From Chytriomyces cf. hyalinus JEL632 (lineage: Eukaryota > Chytridiomycota > Chytridiomycetes > Chytridiales > Chytriomycetaceae): DNA of 64,000 nt. The stretch's first letter is position 1, and every line of letters begins with the position of its first letter. Under the pieces are notes generated by a model, which saw nothing but the letters and a program-made list of their open reading frames with translations, was not told the origin of the DNA and searched no databases. This document shows positions 55,514 through 64,000 of the stretch, in pieces. A program made the translations under genes and the position numbers. The stretch lies in NCBI GenBank assembly GCA_025435555.1, contig JAIWWG010000012.1, forward strand, positions 496,001-560,000, read 5' to 3'.

Positions 55514-58500
55514 ATGTCCGACACGAAGCTTGTTGGGAGGCGGTTCTGCGTCAACTATGAAGCACGCACGAATGCAAACGGCAGAACGGAGAGGGGCCTG
55601 TCGCAGTCTGGGGCCGGCGAGTCGAGCGGGGTCGGTGGCAGCACGGGCGCTGGCGGGGGTGCCCAGCAGTTCGACCACCCTCAGCGGGGCTCGTTCTTCT
55701 CTATCTTCTCTCGAGGTGGCAAGCCAGCACGGGGAAGCCCCTTCGTCGACAACACTGTTCGCACGGCCAGGTTCACGGTTGTCTCTTTTCTGCCGATGCA
55801 GCTGCTGATCCAGTTCTCAAAAGTGGCGAATGTGTATTTCCTGCTGATCAGTGCTCTGCAGGTGAGGAATCGTTCCCTTGCTGGGTCGTTGGCCCGTAGT
55901 TGCCACTTCCTTCGAAGGGAGATGGAGATTGTTCAATTCCATTTGCTCAACCAATTACTTTCAACTACAGCTCATTCCCACAGTCAGCCCCACGGGTCAA
56001 TTCACCACCATCTTACCACTCTCCTTCTTCGTTGTTGTTTCCATGGTCAAGGAGGGCTACGACGACTATTTCAGACACAAGCAGGACGCTGCCGAAAACA
56101 ATTCCCCCGTCTACAGGCTCCACGTTTCGAAAGATGGAAATCCTGCAAATTCATCCTGGGAGAAGATTTCTTGCAAGAACGTTCATGTGGGAGATATCAT
56201 TCGAATCAAAGACAGGGAATTTGTTCCCGTGGATCTGATTGTGCTTTCTTCCTCCAACACTGGCGGTGTCTGTTTTGTCGAAACTTCAAACTTGGACGGA
56301 GAGACAAATTTGAAGCAAAGGCAGGCTCTAAAATGCACCAGTGATTCCATCCATGATCTTTCCTCTCTGGCTTCATATCATGGTTGGGAATTTGATTATC
56401 CTGACAGATGTACTGACGCTAACGCAATCCTTATTCATCAATACCTCTATTCTTAATAGCAATGATTCACACAGAGAGTCCGTCTGGAGACTTGTATAAT
56501 TTCGACGGTTATCTTCAAGAACCTGGAGCTTCAAAAACTCCATTAACCCCGATCCAGCTACTGCAGCGAGGCGCAACCTTGAGAAACACCCACGAGATTT
56601 ATGGGATCGCCGTTTACACTGGAGAAGAAAGCAAAATTCGCATGAACTCGTACACCCCCCCAAGCGCAAAAATGCCGCATCTTCAGCATGTCACCAACAA
56701 AGTCATCATTCTCATTCTTGTTGGTTTGCTGCTGCTATCTGGAGTCGGATCCCTGGCGTACATTTTATGGGACCGTGGGGAAAGACTTCAGTCGAATGGC
56801 GAGCCCAGGCATTGGTATCTCACTGTTCAGTCCAACTATTCGCTTCTCTTCTTCACATTTGTGGTGCTGTTCAATGCGTTTATCCCCATCGCATTATACG
56901 TATCCATGGAAGTTGTGAAGGTGGTGCAAGTGTATTTCATGATGAACGACTTGGACATGTACGACGCCGAACGAGATATTCCCTGCCAAGCAAACACCAG
57001 CTCTTTAAATGAAGAGTTGGGTCAAGTTCAGTATGTATTCAGCGACAAGACAGGAACGCTGTAAGTTTTTTAAAAAAAAAAAGAAAAAAGTAACTAATGT
57101 CGTTGTTGAAATAGCACCGAAAACGTCATGGAATTTCGGCTTTTCAGCGTGGCTGGCAGCTCTGTTCGCCACCCATCGTGTCCACCGCGGGAGGATGACT
57201 CCATTGATGGTTCTAAAGTTATGCAATCAGTGGCAACTGGAATGGCCAGAGGTGCCCTGACTGAAGAACATGAGCAAATCCACGAGTTTATGCTGTCAAT
57301 GGCCCTGTGCCATGCTGTCGTGCCCGATCTGAGCCAATCCACAGATCTATCTACCTCCAACTCTTCAAACTCCTCCAAACAAATCATTTACCAATCCGCA
57401 TCTGCCGACGAAGTTGCTATTGTGAATGCAGCTCGCGACCTACAATACGTTTATAAAGAGCGACACCCAAGCTCGATTATCCTCAACATTCTCAACCATC
57501 CCGGCGATGCCGAATACGCACTTCTCACTCTGATTGACTTCACAAGTGACAGAAAACGAATGAGTACAGTGTATCGGTATCCAGACGGCCGTATCATGCT
57601 CCTCACGAAAGGAGCAGATAACGTGATATTAGAACGGCTGTGTCAAGACTCTCTTTTGACACCTTCACAGCTTTCAGCCAAGAAAAAGACATTGCTTGAC
57701 ATTACTGGATATGCCAATGAGGGACTACGAACACTACTATATGGTTACCGCATTCTGAATGAGCAAGAATACGTTGCTTGGGCCCAAAAATATGCTGAAG
57801 CCACCACAAGTATCACCAACAGAGCCGAAACCATTGCTCATGTCGCTGAAGAACTCGAGCGGGATCTTGTCTTGCTAGGAGCGACTGCGATTGAAGATCG
57901 GTTACAAGACGGTGTGCCTGAAACAATTGAGAACTTGCGTCGAGCTAATATTCGGGTGTGGATGCTGACGGGAGATAAAACCGAGACGGCCATCAACATT
58001 GGTCGTACTTGCAATTTGATCAAGAAAGACAGTCACATCATGGTGTTGAACGACGAGAGTTGCAAAATCAAGGGACGCAGTTCTTCCACAGCGGACGATG
58101 TTGCGCTCATTCGAGCGTGGATTGATTCGTCAATTGACCAATTTATGAGTTTAAAACGAGTCAGCCCCAAGTCACCCATACTACGAAACAGCCACGTCCT
58201 GGTGGTTGTGGAAGGGCGTCTGCTCTCACGTCTTGAAAAACATGCTGGCGCAACTGACAATGCTCAGGACGCAACAACTGAGAAGCTGCTGGACCTGTTG
58301 ATTGCGTGTGACAATGTGATTTGCTGCCGTTTCTCTCCGGCCCAGAAGGCTTTACTTGTGCGGGCAGTTAAGAACCGGTTGAGCAAACAGCACTCGTTGC
58401 CTGGAGGTTCTTCACCCTTGTTAACTGAGTTACAAGGTGGAGGACCGAGCACGTGGAAGCGAGTGCTGGATACGTTGTTACTAAGACCTAGGCAGTCTGG

Positions 58501-59762
58501 TGTAACACTGGGTGTTGGTGACGGAGCCAACGACATTCCAATGTTGTTGAGTGCGCATGTTGGAATTGGAATTACAGGTCGAGAGGGATTGGCAGCGTCA
58601 CGGGCTTCTGACTATTCCATCGCCAAGTTTCGCTTCTTGCAACCCTTGCTGTTTGTTCATGGGCGATGGTCATATCAAAGAATTTCATTGTTTGTGCTCG
58701 GGACACTATATAAGGTGTGTACAGTTATGTTGTTCTATTCAGTTGTCCCTCTTCCCTGACTCATTCTTTCTCCCTTAGAACTTTTGCTTCTATGGAACGC
58801 AAGCAGTGTTCCAATTCTGGTGCGGGTTCTCAGGAACTTCGCTATTCGAGCAGTGGACGCTTGCCAGCAACAATGTGCTATTTACATCGCTGCCTGTCAT
58901 GGTCGTGGGTATGTTTGAGAAAGACTTGAATCGGAGTACACTGCTTGCCGTTCCGGAACTGTACCGCTATGGGCAAGAAAACAAAGCATTCAACTTCCGT
59001 GTTCAGATTCGATGGCTTTTGCAAGGAATGTTCCACGCAATCATTTCCGTGTTGATTCCAGCCATCTTCTACGGCGGATTCTACAGATCGACTCCAGGCG
59101 GCAGTCTCACAACACCATTGTTCTTCAGCGCAAACACCACCTCTTGGTTTCAACAAACTCTTTTATCAGATGGATCGGGAGAGTACCAAGAGACGGCCTT
59201 GTACCCTTTCGGGACGGTGTCTTACACTGCCACCGTCTTATTCTGCACAATTAAGGTCCTTTACATTGAGTCCCACAATATCACTTTCGTTCACCATGCT
59301 GTTGGTGCACTCACGTTTATCGTCTGGGTGCTCTGGCAGTTCATCTACTCATACATTTGGGCCCCGAAAGGATTCTTTGGCGCAGACACGGGGTATGAAT
59401 ACAGCGGGCTCTACTTCACCATCATTCATACGCAGCTTCGTTTCTGGATGGTTGTCATTCTCACCGTTGTAATTGGTCTCGTCTGCGAAGACATTGGGCT
59501 CAAATTTTTTGAACTCTTGTCTCAACTCGTCCGGCATGGGTTCTGGGGCGGTCGACAAGACTCGGCAGTAGTGGATGTGGGCGGCCAAGGTGGCAAGCCT
59601 GTGGACGAGTATGAACTGGCTTCGCAGAAGGCACGAATTGCGGCAAAGAATGCAATGGGTGAACACAATTGGGCGAACGATGTGTCGTGGTGGCAGTTCT
59701 GGGAGAAGCAGCATGGGGTGCGGTCATCGCTTGCAAAAGATGCAGCGCAAAGGGAAGCTTGA
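55514..59762 (+). CDS. P4-type ATPase, phospholipid flippase, Dnf3-like (5 exons)
   Basis: Exons 55514-55861, 55971-56382, 56460-57060, 57115-58714 and 58779-59762 give 1314 aa with closed frames. P4 hallmarks in order: DNTVRTARFTVVSFLPMQLLIQFSKVANVYFL (TM1), the actuator loop ETSNLDGETNLK, the membrane motif FIPIALYVSME (P4 PISL site), the phosphorylation loop VFSDKTGTL joined across intron 3 to TEN, the nucleotide-binding KGADNVILERL, WMLTGDKTETAINIG and GVGDGANDIPML. The C-terminal part has TSLPVMVVGMFEKD and LLAVPELYRYGQEN, which recall Dnf3, and about six transmembrane helices. It would move aminophospholipids to the cytosolic leaflet, usually with a Cdc50 partner (not in this window). 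The subclass is less certain than the family. Confidence 0.92.
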
Positions 59763-60365
59763 ATATTTTCTCTGTTTTCTTTCTCTTTTTTCTTTTTTTC
59801 CATGCATTTTGGTTATTTGCTAGAGTGAGGGAGGATTCTGAAAGGTTTTACCCTGTTTTTTGTTGTTGTTGTTCATGTGTTTACTGTCGCAGAATAGATG
59901 TATTTTTCGCAGTGTTCTTAACTGTTCTCTTTCGGACAATTGATCTTGTTCGGACACACGACACATTTTCGTTCGGACAAAAATCGAACTCCATACTCAA
60001 CAACCAATAGAGGTGTAAATACCGTCCCGCAAACGCAGCTTCGTTTCCACAGCTATGAAGTTTTTACTTGGGTGCCTCACACTGGCAAAGAAAAGAATTT
60101 TGGAGAGGAAGTAGGGAGAGAAAGGGTCTGAAAAATATAATCACAACGCTGTTCAGCATTCCAGCTTCAAGTGAAACCAGAACGCTCAGACAAGATGTAG
60201 ACAGCAGCAGCGAAGCAAAGAAATAAAAAAAATATGGCAGCGAGGATATAAAGGTGTCAGGGCTGTTGGCCCTGCCACCACAAAAAAAAAATAATTAACC
60301 AGTTGACAAAGTTATTGATGGCATGAAGGCATTTAAACAAAACGAGCCAAGAGAAACTCCGATTA
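59763..60365. other. Intergenic region between convergent genes
   Basis: 3' UTR-like sequence of the flippase and RBMS genes: T-rich runs just after the flippase stop, A-rich stretches near 60220-60300 and possible poly(A) signals (gaaataaaaaaa near 60220). No gene is seen. Confidence 0.6.
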
Positions 60366-62749
60366 TCAAACAGCCAGTCCATCCAAATCACGTCTCAGGG
60401 CCTCAACGCTTTCATCACTTGTTCCCTTCATATCATTTGTGCCAGCTGCAGGGGTGCTATCATCGCATGATGACGAACCCTGACCAGTTTTCTCGGCGGA
60501 AGGTTCATTGTCAGACTTTTGGTGATTAGGACCATTCTTGTTCGCTTCTTGGGGAGCAGGATACATGGCATGAACAGGAAGCATATACTGCTGGTGTGGG
60601 TGACCAGGGAACATCATGGTCTGCTGTGAGGTCGGCATATGGCCAGCAGTATTCGATCCAGCAGGATGAGGGTAGTAATGAGTCCCATACATAAGATGTG
60701 GAGTAGCACTGGCAGTAGTTCCAGTTGGGCCAGTGGGGTACTGCTGATGCGCAATTGAGTAAGGATATGCACCCATAGGGGATATCATAACTCTGTTTGT
60801 GCGATGTAAGAAACATACTATAGTTGCACAAAGTTGATTTTTACACACCCGTTCGGCACATATCCATCATAGTATGGGACGTAGCCAACAGCGGCCACGT
60901 CAACAGCACCAATCGCAGATTCGCCTAAACTTCCGGAGTCCACTCCCGAAGCATCGCCCGCGTGATTAGAGGTCATCGGATGGCTGCTCATTGAGTCAGC
61001 ACCTGTGTTCCCGCCAGCTTGCCAGCTTCTGCCGAGGCTGGTTTGAGAAGACCCAATCGAAGTTCTTCCCAAAGATGGTTGTGCGGTGCCAACCTGCTGC
61101 AAACTCTTGAACTTTTTTTGAGCTGGCGAGTCAGCGAACCGAACTTGAAGGCATTGTCCAGATTCAAGCATCATGCCGTTGAATTCGTTAATGACAGCTG
61201 TTGCCGCATTGCGGGAGTCCATACGCGCAAACCCGACACCGCGGGATAGTTGCGTGGCTGGATCACGCAGAATTTTTGTTGAAATGACAGTGTGAGGAGT
61301 GAAAAGTGTCAGCATGCCCTGTGTTCGTGTGTAACGAACGATATTCAGTTGGACTCCGAATGACTGATGCAACTACTCATACCTCCTCATCCATCTCAAC
61401 TGGAAGATTGGATACGTAAATATTAGTGCTTTCTTCATCTTGAAGGTTCTTCAAACGAGTGTTGAACGTTTCCTGTGCGAAGAGAAAAATAACACACTTA
61501 GTTAAAAGCGCCTCTTGAACACATTCCCTACTTACTTTAGCAAAAGATACGTTATATCCAAGCTTTGACAGCTCAGTTAGGGCAAACTGTGCGTCTGCAA
61601 TACTTTCATACATGACAAAGCCAAATCCTTTGCACTCATGGGTCGTGAGATCCAAGATGGCCTTTGACGAGTGAATGGCGCCAAATCTGGGAAGAAAAGC
61701 AGGGACGGAGAAAATGAGGGTCAAAGAAGAGCAACGGCGACGGCATGAAAAGAATCCACTTACACTTTGCACATGTTATACAAGTCGTCGTCAGTGGTGG
61801 AATTTTTAAGCCCCTTAATATATATATTCGTTTGAGAGATTCCTTCAGACTCCCAATCTACTCCTGAAGCACCGCTGATGGATAATTCTCGTTGCTGGCG
61901 ACGAAAGGGAACCGGCGATCCCATAATTGTGTCACTTAGACGCCGGCTGTGAGCAACGCCTGAACCAAAGTTGACAGCATTACCCGTCATGAAATAAGAG
62001 CCTTGTTGGTGCTGCAGAAGTTGGTGTGAATTAATCGAGAAGGCAATATTCTGATTCGAAGAACTTGGGGCGGTATAACGACGGCTGGCATTGCTGTTGG
62101 GGGTATTGGCCATTCTGGTGTTGTTTGGGTTGTAGTATTGAACCGGGGTAGCTGCAGATGGTATTGCCCCGAACGGGTAACTGGAGGTACTTTGGTGGAG
62201 AGGAGAAGATATTGGGGTCCGCGGATTGATGCGGCCATTGGGGGGAGTCCGAGGCGTAAAGTAGCCCTGATGAGAGGGATTCATTTGCAAAGATTGCATT
62301 TGTTTGTTCAATGACGAATCTGCGGACGTTAGTCTTTGCGGAGACTGTATTCCCCCATTGAAGGATGGGTTTTGATACATCATTCCATTGGGATATATAT
62401 ACCCTTGAAAAACGGTATTTTGGCTGTATTGACCTGAAGAGGCTGGGTATGAGTCAATGGTGGTCACCTCCGATGCACTTTTTATGTTCCGTTGCTGAGA
62501 GTTGAGGCGTCCATTTCAGTATTTTTTTTCACGTCCATACGAATTTGTGCACATCACCCTCACCTCCTTATATATTTGGCCACGGTTGTGGTTGGGACCT
62601 GGGTTTGAGGTGTTGATATTTCCTCCACTGGTATACGTCGGGGATGGAAGCGATTGGTGTGATTGGTGGGGGTATGTAATAACTGGAGAAACAGATGTGC
62701 CTGGGTGGCTGTACATTGGCTCCTCGTCGGCGGGTTGCTGCGGGTCCAT
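60366..62749 (-). CDS. RBMS/MSSP-type protein with two RRM domains (6 exons)
   Basis: Exons 62749-62564, 62467-61764, 61686-61536, 61472-61383, 61318-60849 and 60792-60366 give 675 aa. RRM1 (about 275-350) has RNP2 TNIYIKGL and RNP1 CKGFGFVMY. RRM2 (about 363-445) has RNP2 TNIYVSNL and RNP1 SRGVGFARM. The AILD, STKILRD and GFARM phrases are those of human RBMS1-3 (single-stranded nucleic acid and mRNA binding). The N-terminal 270 residues are Ser/Asn/Pro/Tyr-rich and disordered. The C-terminal 230 residues are Gly/Pro/Tyr/His-rich low complexity. It is likely a cytoplasmic or granule-associated post-transcriptional regulator. Intron 1 (96 nt) ends at GGAG, a weak acceptor, so the first exon is the least certain. 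Confidence 0.87.
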
Positions 62750-63433
62750 ATGATTTTCCTATATTTTGGGGATTGAACAACATTTAATCTGCAACGTCAG
62801 CAACCGTGGAACACGACGTTAAAAAAAAAGAAGTTACGTTGGCAGAGTCGGCGTTTGTTACGAACACAGAATTGGAAGCAGTTGCCATGTTGAAGTTGGT
62901 GCAGGTGCGGGTGACAGTCGCTGCCGGAGTCGGGGGGCAGACTCAAGGCGGGGTATGCGCGGAACTGCGGATGGCTCGGGTGGGAGAAGAGGCTGGTGTG
63001 TGCGGTGGTTGGTTTTGGGCGAGTTCAGCGTGAGTTGTGTCGTTAAATAAGGGGATCACGACCGTCCCACTTCCAAACGCGCGGCGTTTACAGCCAACAC
63101 GCATCCAATCCATTGCATTCATTCAACACGAGCACATGCAATGCATCCCGTGGCCATTGCCATTTCTCTCTAATTCGCTCCTTCGAATCCCAGCAGATGA
63201 AAGCCTTGCCCCTGTTCCAAGCCAGCCCCGCTTCCGCCGTCTTTCCGTCCATGTCCTCACCTTGGGTCGGATCTTCCGTCTTCTGCTGATAACAGATGCT
63301 GGAGGGAAACTTGTCCTGTTGCGTCTTTTTTTGAACGATCGCAATTTCTTTTTTCCCTCACAGCGAAAATTCCAGTCATCACAAGACCCGTCGGGGCATT
63401 TTATTAAACGCATTGTGCTGCTGACCCCACAGC
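62750..63433. other. Upstream region of the RBMS gene
   Basis: About 680 bp between the RBMS ATG and the stop of the next minus-strand gene. Short plus-strand frames (62806-63033 and 63037-63459) show no family resemblance and overlap likely 5' and 3' UTRs. Repeated GCATTC/CATTCATTC-like words occur near 63110. Nothing else is supported. Confidence 0.5.
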
Positions 63434-64000
63434 TCATTTCTTTTTGCTTTTGCTGCTAGAAAGTAATTGGTTCGCGAGTCCTTCGAGGTCTTGACTCTTG
63501 AGAAGGAAGGACGAGAGCTTCTGCTTCTTCCGCTTCATCTTTCCCTCAGCTTCGCGTCTCGACTCCCGATCTTCCTCTTCATCCTCCTCGAGTAACGCAG
63601 CTCCCCGTTTAGCATGAGTAGGTGCAATCACAGGCACCTCATCTTCATCCAGATCAATGTCCAGAACCGCGTCGTTGTCGTCAGCATTGTCGCTCAACTC
63701 GGCATCGGATTCCCACGCGCCTCGTTCCCCATCGAAAGTAGCTGCGCTCTCTGCGTCATCACCGTCTTCCGCCTCATCCCCGCTGTACTCATTTGTGTCC
63801 TCGTTCTCCTCATCGTCACTGACAAGCCGAACATCTCCCACAGGCTTTAAAAATTTTTGTCGGTTATTGCGTTAAAAAATTTGTGATGCTGCAACAAGCA
63901 ACTCACCCCATCTTCGCCATTCAGCGCTGCACGCTCTTTCGCCTTTTGAAGCAGTCTCTTTTCCTTCCTTTTTGCACGCACCACATTCTTGTCCTCCAAA
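63434..64000 (-). CDS. C-terminal part of a probable DEAD-box RNA helicase (Dbp4/DDX10-like); continues beyond the window
   Basis: The last exon 63844-63434 and the preceding exon 64000-63907 (cut by the window edge) are joined over a 62-nt intron with GTGAGT. The readable C-terminus runs LEDKNVVRAKRKEKRLLQKA, then GDVRLVSDDEENEDTNEYSG, an acidic stretch, a KMKRKKQKLSSFLLK basic helix and a closing DLEGLANQLLSSSKSKKK. Fungal Dbp4 proteins share a charged KR-rich segment, an acidic stretch and a final DLE-x2-A-x2-LL, which is the basis for the call. The helicase core lies outside the window, so another nucleolar protein with a similar tail is possible. Confidence 0.45.

Noticed and set aside
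1-64000. CRISPR array, prophage, integron or operon-type system
   Set aside because: The window is intron-rich eukaryotic DNA; no direct-repeat/spacer array, phage genes or bacterial operon signals are present.
1-64000. tRNA or rRNA genes
   Set aside because: No cloverleaf with paired A/B boxes and no rRNA-like conserved sequence was recognised while reading both strands; a tRNAscan-type search would be decisive.

Overview
The window is eukaryotic nuclear DNA from a fungus, and most likely a zoosporic (chytrid-like) one. Genes are split by many short GT-AG introns, mostly 50-80 nt, often with a CTAAC/CTGAC-like branch site. Distinctly fungal genes are a chitin synthase fused to a myosin motor, a PHO81/NUC-2-like SPX-ankyrin protein, a Cys12/Mcy1-type cysteine synthase and a fungal-type F-box protein. 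The inference of a flagellated lineage rests on a GAF-PAS-cyclase gene of a kind not expected in Dikarya, and it is only an inference. I found no rRNA, tRNA, CRISPR array or intact transposon. All exon models come from reading splice sites by eye and checking frame and total length; none has transcript support.

Layout. 1-0.5 kb: an unidentified edge fragment. 0.7-6.3 kb (minus): cysteine synthase, F-box protein, mitochondrial-type HMG-box protein with a lysine-rich tail, and a small membrane protein. 6.8-9.0 kb (plus): an SH3-domain protein. 9.2-12.6 kb (minus): a USP/Ubp2-like deubiquitinase and a glycine-rich membrane protein. 12.8-21.3 kb (plus): a secreted protein with seven cysteine modules, NTF2, and a multi-exon type I surface protein. 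21.3-28.8 kb: a FAM32A homologue, then five low-complexity genes, four of them single-pass membrane proteins with Ser/Thr/Pro-rich outer parts, around a long (GA)n microsatellite. 29.2-35.3 kb (minus): the 10-exon myosin-chitin synthase. 36.5 kb: a TATA-driven small secreted His/Lys-rich protein. 37.1-40.8 kb (minus) and 41.0-45.2 kb (plus): a 1043-aa coiled-coil protein head-to-head with an ARM-GAF-GAF-PAS-cyclase-TPR protein. 45.5-50.6 kb (minus): a coiled-coil protein and an NF-X1/FAP1 protein. 51.1-54.8 kb (plus): the PHO81-like SPX protein. 55.5-59.8 kb (plus): a P4-ATPase flippase. 60.4-64.0 kb (minus): an RBMS-type two-RRM protein and the C-terminus of a probable DEAD-box helicase (Dbp4/DDX10-like).

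Functional themes are cell wall and surface (chitin synthase, mucin-like and cysteine-module proteins, large ectodomain protein), signalling and phosphate sensing (cyclase homologue, SPX protein), RNA and nuclear functions (NTF2, FAM32A, RBMS, NF-X1, helicase), protein turnover (USP, F-box) and membrane lipid asymmetry. The most notable observation is that the cyclase homologue keeps its regulatory GAF domains but has lost the catalytic residues of a class III cyclase. The GDPD domain of the SPX protein also appears catalytically dead.
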